Shown in pieces: positions 33,757 to 41,936 of a stretch of DNA of 64,000 nt. A program made the translations under genes and the position numbers. Origin of the DNA: DASPHG01 sp035629775 (GTDB lineage: Bacteria > Actinomycetota > Thermoleophilia > Solirubrobacterales > Thermoleophilaceae); contig DASPHG010000053.1 of NCBI GenBank assembly GCA_035629775.1, positions 7,695 to 71,694 of the forward strand, read 5' to 3'. Within the stretch, counting starts at the first letter, position 1. Each line of letters opens with the position of its first letter. The notes below the pieces were generated by a model. That model saw only the letters and a list, made by a program, of their open reading frames with translations. It made no database searches and was not told the DNA's origin.

Positions 33757-34515
33757 TTGCAGCCCGAGATCCAGATAGGGCCGCTCGAGCTCCAGACGTT
33801 CGGGCTCTGCTTCGCGGCCGGCTTCATCCTCGCCGGGGCCGTCCTCGCGCGGCACTTCCGCGAACTCGGCAAGCCGACCGACTGGGCCTACGAGATGATC
33901 TTCGCGGGGCTCGTGGGCGGGGTCATCGGGTCGCGGGTCGACTACCTGATCCAGAACTGGGACGACGTCTCGGACGACCTCCTCGGCAACCTGTTCTCGG
34001 GCTCGGGGCTCGTGTGGTTCGGCGGTCTGATCGGCGGCGCGGCGGGCGTCATGATCTGGGCCTGGCGACGCGGCTTCCTCGGCCTTCAGCTGCTCGATGT
34101 CGCCGCGGTGCCGCTGGCGCTCGGCTACGCGGTCGGGCGCGTCGGCTGCCAGCTCTCCGGCGACGGCGACTACGGCATGGAGTCGGACCTTCCCTGGGCC
34201 ATGGCCTATCCCGACGGAACGGTCGCCACTGATGTCGAGGTGCATCCGACCCCGATCTACGAATCGCTCGCGATGGGCCTCGCGGCGCTGTTCCTCTGGC
34301 ACCTGCGCGGCCGGTTCGCACCCGGGATGGTGTTCGCCGTGTACCTGGTGATCGCGGGCGTCGAGCGCCTGCTGGTCGAGTTCATTCGCCGAAACGACGA
34401 GGTCGTGCTCGGGTTGACGTTTGCGCAGGTCGTGAGCGTGGCGCTCGCGGCCGCCGGGACGGCGTGGCTACTGCGCAATCGGTTCCATATGGCACAATCC
34501 GCACAAGGGGGCTAA
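33757..34515 (+). CDS. lgt: Prolipoprotein diacylglyceryl transferase
   Basis: A 252-residue, seven-helix membrane enzyme that transfers diacylglyceryl from phosphatidylglycerol to the lipobox Cys of prolipoproteins. Family features: opening IQIGPLELQTFGLCFAAGF, LVWFGGLIGG, the signature GRVGCQLSGDGDYG, and HPTPIYESLAMG. The signature has Cys where the E. coli enzyme has the essential Asn, and the HGG motif reads FGG. Such variants are known in several phyla, so it is probably functional. Its substrates may include the lipoproteins encoded at 14191 and 44306. Start is TTG. Confidence 0.9.
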   Translation: MQPEIQIGPLELQTFGLCFAAGFILAGAVLARHFRELGKPTDWAYEMIFAGLVGGVIGSRVDYLIQNWDDVSDDLLGNLFSGSGLVWFGGLIGGAAGVMIWAWRRGFLGLQLLDVAAVPLALGYAVGRVGCQLSGDGDYGMESDLPWAMAYPDGTVATDVEVHPTPIYESLAMGLAALFLWHLRGRFAPGMVFAVYLVIAGVERLLVEFIRRNDEVVLGLTFAQVVSVALAAAGTAWLLRNRFHMAQSAQGG

Positions 34516-34539
34516 AGTCTTCGGTCGCTGTGCCGATGG
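34513..34539 (+). promoter_or_regulatory. Sigma-28 (FliA/WhiG)-type promoter
   Basis: TAAA, then exactly 15 bases, then GCCGATGG; the consensus is TAAA-N15-GCCGATAA. The TAA of the -35 element is the lgt stop codon. The -10 ends 22 bases before the ATG at 34562. Confidence 0.6.
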
Positions 34540-34561
34540 CAGTCGGTAGGGGATTCTTGCC

Positions 34562-35215
34562 ATGAGAGCCACGAGGGCTTACATCACCAGTTTGGGGACG
34601 ACGGGACTTCTGCTCGCCTTCTCCGCCTCGCTTCTGCTCGTTGTGGGCACGCTGTTCGCCTTCGACGCGTGGCCCGGCGCGAGCATCCGCGACGCCGTGG
34701 ACAGCGTCATGGTGGACGAGGACGAGCCGGCCTTCGCGGTCGCCGGTCCCGAGCAGGTCGCACTCGACGCCGCGCCCGCCGCGGCCGCGGTCGCGACGAT
34801 CGGCGGCCCCGGCGACGATCCGGACGGGCTCACAACCGATGACGGCACGCCCGTTCCGACCGGCGGCAATGGCGACGCCAGCTTCACTCCGGGCGCGCCG
34901 ACGGGTGGCGACACCGGCGGCAGCGACGACCTGAACGGGCCAACCGCAACCAACAACGGCTCGGGCGGCACGCCGGCGGCTCCGTCCACGCCGACCGCGC
35001 CCGACCCGGTTGGCCAGGCGCTCGACAGCCGCCGCAGCACCAACCATCTGGCGGACGCGACCGAGCAGATCACGAACAACCTGGGCAACGGCCTCAGCAA
35101 CGTCACGCCGAACCTGGGTGAGGCCGTCAGCGAGACCGGCGAGAACCTGTCCGAGATCGTGCGCGGACTCCCCGACGTCAAAGTCGGCGGCGTCGAGCTG
35201 AAGCTCGGCCGCTAG
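34562..35215 (+). CDS. Membrane-anchored low-complexity protein
   Basis: A 217-residue protein. One N-terminal membrane helix (residues 9-35, LGTTGLLLAFSASLLLVVGTLFAF) without a clear cleavage site. Residues 55-150 are Gly/Thr/Pro/Asp-rich and disordered. A C-terminal helical part (residues 152-217) repeats NxxNLGNGLSNVTPNLGEAVSETGENLSEI. No family recognised. The sigma-28-type promoter suggests control together with motility or sporulation-type genes. Its stop shares CTAG with the converging hydrolase gene. Confidence 0.65.
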   Translation: MRATRAYITSLGTTGLLLAFSASLLLVVGTLFAFDAWPGASIRDAVDSVMVDEDEPAFAVAGPEQVALDAAPAAAAVATIGGPGDDPDGLTTDDGTPVPTGGNGDASFTPGAPTGGDTGGSDDLNGPTATNNGSGGTPAAPSTPTAPDPVGQALDSRRSTNHLADATEQITNNLGNGLSNVTPNLGEAVSETGENLSEIVRGLPDVKVGGVELKLGR

Positions 35216-35937
35216 CCGTCTGCGCCCCGCGTGGCCGCGGCCGCGCGCACGATGAACCGAAGCGACTCGCCCTGGAGCTCGCCGTCGTGCTGGAGCGAGC
35301 GGTGGTGCCCACCGGGTAGGACGAGCAGGCGCTTTGGTTCCCTCGCCGCGGCGTGCAACTCCTGCGAAACCGTGTAGGGGATCTGCTCGTCGCCCTCGGC
35401 GTGCATGAGCAGGAGCGCGGTCTTCGGTCCCAGCCGGCCGACGGCCTCGTAGATGTCGATCGCCTCGAGCCACGGTTCGGTGGCGGCGCGGTCGACGTCG
35501 AAATCGAACCGGTCCGCGCGCAGGCCGCGCAGGAGCAGGTCCTCGGGCGCCGGGCAGAGCGCGACGAGCGCGACGGCCTCGCCCCAGCCGGCGGCCGCGT
35601 GGATGGCGAGGAACCCGCCCATGCTCGAGCCGCGCAGGGCGACCGCGGGCGCCGTCTCCGCGAGCAGCTCGCACATCGAGACCGCGTCCTCGATCGCGGT
35701 CGGCCCGAAGACTCCCTCGGAGCGGCCGTGCCCGCGCGCGTCGAACGCGAGCGCAGCCAGGCCGTGCGCTCGCGCCGCGCGGCCGAAGTCGAAGTGGTTC
35801 TCCTTCGCCGACCCGGCGCCGTGCAGGATGACCACCCCCGCGGCCGGGTCCCCGGACGGTTCGAACAGCGCGTAGGCGAGGCCGTTGTGCATCCCGAGAC
35901 GGGGCGGGTCGGGTGCCTCGTGGATAATCGGGCCCAT
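35212..35937 (-). CDS. Alpha/beta hydrolase
   Basis: A 241-residue serine hydrolase of the dienelactone-hydrolase/acyl-peptidase-like group. Oxyanion motif VVILHGAGSAKENHFDFG; nucleophile elbow LRGSSMGGFLA (the first or second Ser); acid in MHAEGDEQIPY; base His in LPGGHHRSL. Substrate unknown. The ATG at 35937 would overlap the lysA start codon within CCATGG. A downstream ATG at 35892 leaves a 43-base gap and is a real alternative. Confidence 0.85.
   Translation of the reverse strand: MGPIIHEAPDPPRLGMHNGLAYALFEPSGDPAAGVVILHGAGSAKENHFDFGRAARAHGLAALAFDARGHGRSEGVFGPTAIEDAVSMCELLAETAPAVALRGSSMGGFLAIHAAAGWGEAVALVALCPAPEDLLLRGLRADRFDFDVDRAATEPWLEAIDIYEAVGRLGPKTALLLMHAEGDEQIPYTVSQELHAAAREPKRLLVLPGGHHRSLQHDGELQGESLRFIVRAAAATRGADG
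35923..35928 (+). promoter_or_regulatory. -10 box, leaderless start of lysA
   Basis: GATAAT lies seven bases before the ATG at 35936, with no ribosome site between. Confidence 0.4.
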
Positions 35938-37171
35938 GGCGGCGACCACGCTATCCCAGGTCTATCCGCTCGGCTCCCGGCTGAACGAGGCCGGCAGGCT
36001 CGAGGTGGGAGGCTGCGACGTGATCGAGCTCGCGCGCGAGTTCGGCACCCCCGCGTACGTGTACGCGGAGGAGGACATGCGCGCTCGCGCGCGTTCGTTC
36101 CGGGAGGCCTTCGGCTCGCGCACCGACCACTTCGAGATCATCTACGCGAGCAAGGCGTTCCCGTGCACTGCCGCATACCGGCTCTTCGCCGAGGAGGGGC
36201 TCTCCTGCGACGTGGCCAGCGCCGGCGAGCTGCACCTGGCGCTGGCGGGCGGCTTCGACCCGGCGCGCATCTACATGCACGGCAACAACAAGACCGGGGA
36301 GGAGCTCGAGTACGCGGTCGAGTGCGGCGTCGGCACGATCGTCCTCGACTCGTTCCACGAAATCGAGCGGCTGCGCCGCCTCGCGCCCCGCCAGCGCGTG
36401 ATGCTGCGCGTGACGCCCGGCATCAAGCCGTCCACGCACTCGTACATCCAGACGGGTCAGGTGGACTCGAAGTTCGGCTTCGCGATCGACGACGTGCCGC
36501 GCGCGCTCGATGGGCTCGGGGAGCTGGAGCTGTGCGGGCTCCACGCGCACATCGGCTCGCAGATCTTCGAGCTGGAGCCGTTCGAGAAGCTCGCCGAGAT
36601 GCTGTCGGAGCTCGGCGACTGGCCACGCCTGAACCTGGGTGGCGGGCTGGGGATCGCGTACACCGCCGAGGACGACCCGCCGTCGATCGACGATTTCGCG
36701 GACGCGCTGCTGCGCCGCGCGCCCAAGGACGTGACGGTGCTGTGTGAGCCGGGGCGCGCGCTCGTGGGGAACGCCGGCGTGACGATCTACACGGTTGGGA
36801 CCGTGAAGGAGATCCCGGGGATTCGGACCTACGTAGCCGTGGATGGCGGCATGTCGGACAACCTGCGCCCGATGCTCTACGGCGCGCGCTACGAGGCCGA
36901 GATCGCCGACCGCTTCGGCGGCGAGGGCGTCTGCACCGTCGCCGGAATGCACTGCGAGTCGAGCGACATCTTGGTCCGCGACGTGCTGCTGGACGACCCG
37001 AAGCCGGGCGACGTGCTCGTCATCCCGGCCACCGGCGCCTACGGTCACGCGATGGCGAACAACTACAACTCGCTCCGCCGACCGCCGGTGATCTTCTGCA
37101 AGGAGGGCGACGCACGCGTCGTCGTCCGGCGCGAGACCTTCGAGGACCTGACTGCACGTGACGTCATTTAG
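35936..37171 (+). CDS. lysA: Diaminopimelate decarboxylase
   Basis: A 411-residue PLP enzyme that converts meso-diaminopimelate to L-lysine. PLP lysine K73 in FEIIYASKAFPC, the HIGSQIFELEPF strand, phosphate-binding GGGLGIAY and EPGRALVGNAG, and CESSDIL near the C-terminus with the catalytic Cys. The ATG at 35936 fits the family start (YPLGSRLNEAGRLEVGGCDVIELAREFGTPAYVYAE). It leads a four-gene operon; its end overlaps hom by 14 bases. Confidence 0.95.
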   Translation: MAATTLSQVYPLGSRLNEAGRLEVGGCDVIELAREFGTPAYVYAEEDMRARARSFREAFGSRTDHFEIIYASKAFPCTAAYRLFAEEGLSCDVASAGELHLALAGGFDPARIYMHGNNKTGEELEYAVECGVGTIVLDSFHEIERLRRLAPRQRVMLRVTPGIKPSTHSYIQTGQVDSKFGFAIDDVPRALDGLGELELCGLHAHIGSQIFELEPFEKLAEMLSELGDWPRLNLGGGLGIAYTAEDDPPSIDDFADALLRRAPKDVTVLCEPGRALVGNAGVTIYTVGTVKEIPGIRTYVAVDGGMSDNLRPMLYGARYEAEIADRFGGEGVCTVAGMHCESSDILVRDVLLDDPKPGDVLVIPATGAYGHAMANNYNSLRRPPVIFCKEGDARVVVRRETFEDLTARDVI

Positions 37172-38378
37172 GGTCGGCCTCCTCGGCCACGGAACGGTCG
37201 GCGGGGCATTCCACGAGCTGCTCGACGGGCGGGCGGACGCGATCGAGGCGGCGACCGGCCTGCGGCCCGAGCTGGCCGGGATCCTCACGCGCAGCCGGGG
37301 CGACTTCGACGACATCCTCGAGCGCAGCGACCTGATCGTCGAGGTCATGGGGGGCACCGAGCCCGCGCGCGATTACATCCTGCGCGCGCTCTCGGCGGGC
37401 AAGCACGTCGTCACCGCGAACAAGCAGGTGCTCTCGCAATACGGCGAGGAGGTCTACGCCGCCGCGCGCGAGGGCGGCGCGCAGCTCCGCTTCGAGGCGT
37501 CGGTCGGCGGTGTCGTGCCGGTCATCCGCGTGATCAACGAGACCCTTGCGGCCGCGCATGTGGAGCGCGTCCACGGGATCGTGAACGGCACCACGAACTT
37601 CATCCTCAGCGAGATGACGCGGACGGGGGAGACCTACGCGGCCGCGTTGGCGCAGGCGCAGGAGCTCGGCTACGCCGAGGCCGACCCGTCGGAGGACGTA
37701 AACGGCACCGACGCGGCGGCGAAGATGGCGATCATCGCGCGGCTCGCGTTCAACGCGCCGGTGACGCTCGACCAGGTCCCGCACCAGGGCATCGAGCACA
37801 TCACGGTGGACGACATCGAGTACGCGAAGGAGCTCGGTCTGTCGCTCAAGCTGGTCGGGAGCGCCGAGCGGGTGAACGGCGGCATCTCGGTCCGCGTCTA
37901 CCCGGCGTTCCTCTACGGCGAGCACCCGCTCGCGTCGGTGAACGGAGCGTTCAACGCCGTCACGATCGAGTCGCCCGCGATCACCGAGATCACGCTGTCG
38001 GGACCCGGGGCGGGCGGCAGTCAGACCGCCAGCGCCGTACTGGGCGACGTCATCTCGGCGATGATCCCGCCGCCCTCGCTGCCGGCGCCGGCAGAGGACG
38101 TCGAGCTGGTGACCGACGTCGAGTCGGCCTTCTACCTCCACCTGGAGGTCGAGGACCGGCCCGGCGTGCTCGCGCAGGTCGCGGAGCTCCTGGGCCTGCA
38201 GGGCGTGTCGGTCAAGTCGGTGGTGCAGCGGGGCCTGGGCGACAACGCGCGGCTCGTGATGGTCATGCACCCCGTGCTCGAGTCGAAGTTCCTTGCGGCG
38301 GTCGAGCTGATCGGCGGCCTCGACTTCATGCGCTCCGAGCCGCGCATCATCCGCGTGATCGAGGAAGTGTTCGACTGA
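37158..38378 (+). CDS. hom: Homoserine dehydrogenase
   Basis: A 406-residue NAD(P)-dependent enzyme reducing aspartate semialdehyde to homoserine. Rossmann motif VGLLGHGTVGGAF at the N-terminus; catalytic-domain signature NGTTNFILSEM and a conserved EADPSEDVNGTDAAAKMAI. The C-terminal ACT domain (about residues 320-406, FYLHLEVEDRPGVLAQVAELL) is the usual site of threonine feedback. The GTG start lies inside the end of lysA. The next gene, thrC, begins at or over its stop. Confidence 0.95.
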   Translation: MTSFRVGLLGHGTVGGAFHELLDGRADAIEAATGLRPELAGILTRSRGDFDDILERSDLIVEVMGGTEPARDYILRALSAGKHVVTANKQVLSQYGEEVYAAAREGGAQLRFEASVGGVVPVIRVINETLAAAHVERVHGIVNGTTNFILSEMTRTGETYAAALAQAQELGYAEADPSEDVNGTDAAAKMAIIARLAFNAPVTLDQVPHQGIEHITVDDIEYAKELGLSLKLVGSAERVNGGISVRVYPAFLYGEHPLASVNGAFNAVTIESPAITEITLSGPGAGGSQTASAVLGDVISAMIPPPSLPAPAEDVELVTDVESAFYLHLEVEDRPGVLAQVAELLGLQGVSVKSVVQRGLGDNARLVMVMHPVLESKFLAAVELIGGLDFMRSEPRIIRVIEEVFD

Positions 38379-39367
38379 GCCTCTGGCGCTACGCCGACCG
38401 GCTCCCGGTCGAGCCGCGGGTGACCCTGGAGGAAGGGGACACGCCGCTGCTCCGGGCTCCTGTCCTGTCCGAGATGACGGGCTGCGACGTCTGGCTGAAG
38501 TACGAGGGCCTCAACCCCACCGGGTCGTTCAAGGACCGCGGCATGACCGTGGCGGTGTCGGCAGCGGTGGCGGAGGGTGCCGAGGCGGTGATGTGCGCGT
38601 CGACCGGCAACACGGCGGCGAGCGCGGCCGCGTACGCGGCGCGTGCCGGGCTGCGCGGCGCGGTGATCGTGCCCGAGGGCAAGATCGCGGCAGGCAAGCT
38701 GGCCCAGGCGCTCATGCACGGCGCGCGGGTGATCGCGCTCCGTGGAAACTTCGACGAGGCGCTCGCCCTGACCCGGCAGATCGTCGAGCGCAACCCGATC
38801 GCGCTGGTCAACTCCCTCAACGACTTTCGCATCGAGGGGCAGAAGACCGCGGCCTTCGAGGTCTGCGACCAGCTCGGCGAGCCGCCCGACACGCTCTGCA
38901 TCCCGGTTGGGAACGCCGGCAACGTGACCGCGTACTGGAAGGGGTTCGAGGAGTACGGCGCCGCGCCCGTGCTCCACGGCTATCAGGCGGCCGGGGCGGC
39001 GCCTCTCGTCGAGGGAAAGCCGGTCGCCAACCCGGAGACGGTGGCGTCCGCGATCCGGATCGGCAACCCCGCCCGCTGGGAGGACGCGATGAACGCGTTC
39101 ACGGCGTCGCGCGGCGCGGTCCGCGCGGTGACCGATGACGAGATCCTCGCGGCCTACGAGTTGCTGGGCCGTCGCGAGGGGGTCTTCTGCGAGCCCGCCT
39201 CGGCGGCGTCCGTGGCCGGCCTGCTGAAGCACGGTGCCGAGGGGACGGTCGTCTGCGTCCTGACCGGGCACGGGCTGAAGGACCCGACGACCGCGATGAG
39301 CCGTGCCGCGTCCGTCGTGACCTGTGCGCCTGACCTGGCGGAGGTCGAAGCGGCGGTCCTCGCCTGA
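38375..39367 (+). CDS. thrC: Threonine synthase
   Basis: About 330 residues. A PLP enzyme converting O-phosphohomoserine to threonine. PLP lysine K53 in LNPTGSFKDRGM; CASTGNTAASAAAYAARAGL; PVGNAGNVTAYWKGF binds phosphate. The segment LWRYADRLPVEPRVTLEEGDTPL is conserved in the family, yet the first ordinary start is GTG at 38420, after most of it. A CTG at 38375 overlapping the hom stop (CTGA) would include it, so I place the start there with caution. It ends TGATG into thrB. Confidence 0.9.
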   Translation: MSLWRYADRLPVEPRVTLEEGDTPLLRAPVLSEMTGCDVWLKYEGLNPTGSFKDRGMTVAVSAAVAEGAEAVMCASTGNTAASAAAYAARAGLRGAVIVPEGKIAAGKLAQALMHGARVIALRGNFDEALALTRQIVERNPIALVNSLNDFRIEGQKTAAFEVCDQLGEPPDTLCIPVGNAGNVTAYWKGFEEYGAAPVLHGYQAAGAAPLVEGKPVANPETVASAIRIGNPARWEDAMNAFTASRGAVRAVTDDEILAAYELLGRREGVFCEPASAASVAGLLKHGAEGTVVCVLTGHGLKDPTTAMSRAASVVTCAPDLAEVEAAVLA

Positions 39368-40218
39368 TGCGCCGCCACCGGCTGGTGCGCGTCCCGGCGT
39401 CGAGCGCGAACCTCGGTCCCGGCTACGACACGCTCGCGGCCGCGCTCTCGCTGAACCTCGAGCTCGAGGTGGAGGAGACCGGCGAGTTCTTCGTCCATAG
39501 CGAGGTGCCCGGCGTGCCGACCGACCGCTCCAACCTCTGCGTGCGCGCCTTCGAGGAGCTGCACTCGGCCGACGGGCTGACGTTCCACATCCGCTCGGAG
39601 ATCCCGGTCTCGGCCGGGCTCGGGTCGAGCGCCGCGGCGATCGTCGCCGGGCTCGTGGCCGCCGACCACCTGTACGAGCTGGATGCACCGATCTTCCAGG
39701 TTGCGCGCGAGCTCGAGGGCCACCCCGACAACGTGGCCGCCGCGCTGCGCGGCGGCTTCGTGGTGTGCACCGGCGAGGCGGCCGACCGCTTCGAGCCGCC
39801 ACCGGGGATCGAGGGCGTGATCGCGATCCCGCCCGACCCGGTCGCCACCGCCGAGGCTCGCGCCGCGCTGCCGGCGGAGGTCCCCATGGCCGACGCGGTT
39901 CACAACGTGGGCCATACCGCGCTGCTCGTGCTCGGGCTCCAGCGGAACGACCTGGACCTCATCGGGCGCGGCCTGGCGGACCGCCTGCACCAGCCTCACC
40001 GCGAGCAGCTCTACCCGCGCGCCATGGAGCTGGTGCGCCGCGCCGTCGAGCTCGGCGCCGTCGGCGCGTCGATCTCGGGTGCTGGCCCGACCGTGCTCTT
40101 CTGGGTCCACTGGCAGCAGACCGGCGAGCTCGTGCAGGCGGTGCGCAAGGCCGCCCCCGAGTGCGACGTCCGCCGCGTGCAATTCACGCCGCAGGGCGCG
40201 GACGTCAGGGAGCTCTAG
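39367..40218 (+). CDS. thrB: Homoserine kinase
   Basis: A 283-residue GHMP kinase that phosphorylates homoserine, the step before threonine synthase. Motif 1 VPASSANLGPGYDTLAAALSL; motif 2 (ATP) EIPVSAGLGSSAAAIVAG; motif 3 GASISGAGPTVLFWV. Length is normal. It is the last gene of lysA-hom-thrC-thrB, joined by a one-base overlap with thrC. Confidence 0.95.
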   Translation: MRRHRLVRVPASSANLGPGYDTLAAALSLNLELEVEETGEFFVHSEVPGVPTDRSNLCVRAFEELHSADGLTFHIRSEIPVSAGLGSSAAAIVAGLVAADHLYELDAPIFQVARELEGHPDNVAAALRGGFVVCTGEAADRFEPPPGIEGVIAIPPDPVATAEARAALPAEVPMADAVHNVGHTALLVLGLQRNDLDLIGRGLADRLHQPHREQLYPRAMELVRRAVELGAVGASISGAGPTVLFWVHWQQTGELVQAVRKAAPECDVRRVQFTPQGADVREL

Positions 40219-40223
40219 GTGGG

Positions 40224-40433
40224 CTAGATACGGGGGGCGCCGAGCACGAGATGGGCCGGCACGTCGGCCGACGGCTCGAGCCCTGGCTCGGGGAGGGCGT
40301 CAACGTCGTGGAAGCGCAGCTCGCCGCGGCAGTGGGTGCAGATCCCAACCATCCGCAGAGCGTGGGCGGCCGTCGGGCCAAACCACTCGAATCCGCACTC
40401 CGTGCAGCTGACCCTGGGCTTGTCATTCCTCAT
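40224..40433 (-). CDS. Small zinc-ribbon protein
   Basis: A 69-residue protein with two CxxC knuckles (C10, C13 in SCTECGFEWFG and C32, C35 in ICTHCRGELRF), so a zinc ribbon. The ATG at 40433 is preferred because GATAGT lies seven bases upstream; a GTG at 40442 is the alternative. Function unknown. Its stop lies six bases from the stop of thrB. Confidence 0.65.
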   Translation of the reverse strand: MRNDKPRVSCTECGFEWFGPTAAHALRMVGICTHCRGELRFHDVDALPEPGLEPSADVPAHLVLGAPRI

Positions 40434-40499
40434 CGAAACCACTATCGGCCCCCCATCTCCTCATGGGGATGGAACATTCGTCCAGTTCGCCGTTTGCGC

Positions 40500-41936
40500 C
40501 TAGGCCGGCTCGGCCACGAGCGCGGGTCGGCGGTCCGCCCAGGGCCGCTCCGCCTCGATTTGGGCCGACAGCGAGAGCAGTAGCTCCTCGCCGATCGGGG
40601 GCCCCACGAGCTGGATCGACGTGGGCAGCCCGTCGTCCCCGTGGAGGAGCGGCAGCGAGATCGCCGGCTGTCCGGTGACGTTCCAGATCGCCGTGTAGGG
40701 CGTGAAGTCGGACGCGTCCGGGATCAGCGCGGTGAACGGGTCGTCCTCCTTCTGGGGATCGATCGTGCCGATCGGGACGGGGCGCTGGCCCAGCCCCGGC
40801 GTCAGCAGGACGTCGATGTCCGACCACATGCCGATCAGCTCACGCGAGATCTGCTGCAGCCGGGTCAGCGAGCCCAGGTACTTCGTGCTCGGTAGCTGGA
40901 CGCCCTTCTGGAAGAGGTCCCACGAGAGCGGCTCGACCTTGTCCTGCGTCAGCTCGTAGCCCAGGACGGATGCGTAGGCGACGCCCACGGAGACCATGCC
41001 CGCCCAGAGGTCGACGAACGTCTCGACGATCTCGTCGGTCGGCCACTCGCGCTCGATCGGGACGATCGTGTGGCCGAGCGACTCGAGAAGTGCAGCGCCC
41101 TCCTCGGCGCCCCGGATGGCCTCCGGGTGCGGGTCCGCCCCCATCGGCGGCGCCGTCATCAGCCCCACCCGCAGCTTGCCCGGGTCGCGGCTGACCGCCT
41201 CGGCGAACGGCGCCGCCGGCGGGGGCGCCCAGGTCGCGTCGCCGGGCTCGTAGCCCGCGAGCACGTCGAGCGTCGCGGCGGCGTCGGCGACCGTCCGGCA
41301 GAGCGTGCCGTCGGTGGCCAGGAAGGAATCGCCGAACTCCGGCCCCCGGGAGATCCGGCCGCGGCTCGCCTTCAGCCCGACGAGCCCGCAACACGAGGCG
41401 GGGATGCGGATCGAGCCGCCGCCGTCGCTCGCGTGCGCGACCGGGACCATGCCCCCCGCCACGGCGGCGCCCGAGCCGCCGGAGGAGCCGCCTGGGGTCC
41501 GGCCGGTGTCCCATGGGTTGCGCGTCGGTCCGAAGCGGCGCGGCTCGGTGACCGGCACGATGCCGAACTCGGGCGAGGCCGTGCGCCCGACGAGCACGAA
41601 GCCCGCCTCGCGCAGGCGACGCACGACGAAGCCGTCGTAGTCGGGGGTGAAGTCGGCGTAGAGGTCGGAGCAGTTCGTCAGCGGCCAGCCGGCCACGGCC
41701 ATGCCCAGATCCTTGATCGCGATCGGGACGCCGGCGAACGGGCGCTCGTCGCCGCTCGCGATCGCGTCGGCCGCCGCGAGTGCGCCGTCGGCGTCGGTGA
41801 AGGTGAACGCGTTCAGCTCGCCGTCCAGCTCCTCGATGCGCTGGAGCGAAGCCTCCACGAGCTCGCGCGAGCTCACCTCGCCGGAGCGGACGAGCTGCGC
41901 CAGCTCGGTTACCGGACGAAACAGCAGATCGCTCAC
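40500..41936 (-). CDS. Amidase (amidase signature family)
   Basis: A 478-residue amidase hydrolysing an unknown amide. Ser-cisSer-Lys triad: K75 in GVPIAIKDLG, the GGSSGGSGAAVAGG loop, and nucleophile Ser in ASDGGGSIRIPASCCGLVGLK. Length is typical. The position of a GatA-like core does not imply GatA, since no gatB or gatC is near. Its GTG overlaps the parA stop (GTGA), so it is co-translated with ParA, an unexpected pairing. Confidence 0.9.
   Translation of the reverse strand: MSDLLFRPVTELAQLVRSGEVSSRELVEASLQRIEELDGELNAFTFTDADGALAAADAIASGDERPFAGVPIAIKDLGMAVAGWPLTNCSDLYADFTPDYDGFVVRRLREAGFVLVGRTASPEFGIVPVTEPRRFGPTRNPWDTGRTPGGSSGGSGAAVAGGMVPVAHASDGGGSIRIPASCCGLVGLKASRGRISRGPEFGDSFLATDGTLCRTVADAAATLDVLAGYEPGDATWAPPPAAPFAEAVSRDPGKLRVGLMTAPPMGADPHPEAIRGAEEGAALLESLGHTIVPIEREWPTDEIVETFVDLWAGMVSVGVAYASVLGYELTQDKVEPLSWDLFQKGVQLPSTKYLGSLTRLQQISRELIGMWSDIDVLLTPGLGQRPVPIGTIDPQKEDDPFTALIPDASDFTPYTAIWNVTGQPAISLPLLHGDDGLPTSIQLVGPPIGEELLLSLSAQIEAERPWADRRPALVAEPA

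Noticed and set aside
33757..34515. Loss of function in Lgt because the HGG and Asn signature residues differ
   Set aside because: The same substitutions occur in other bacterial Lgt proteins and all other family features are present.
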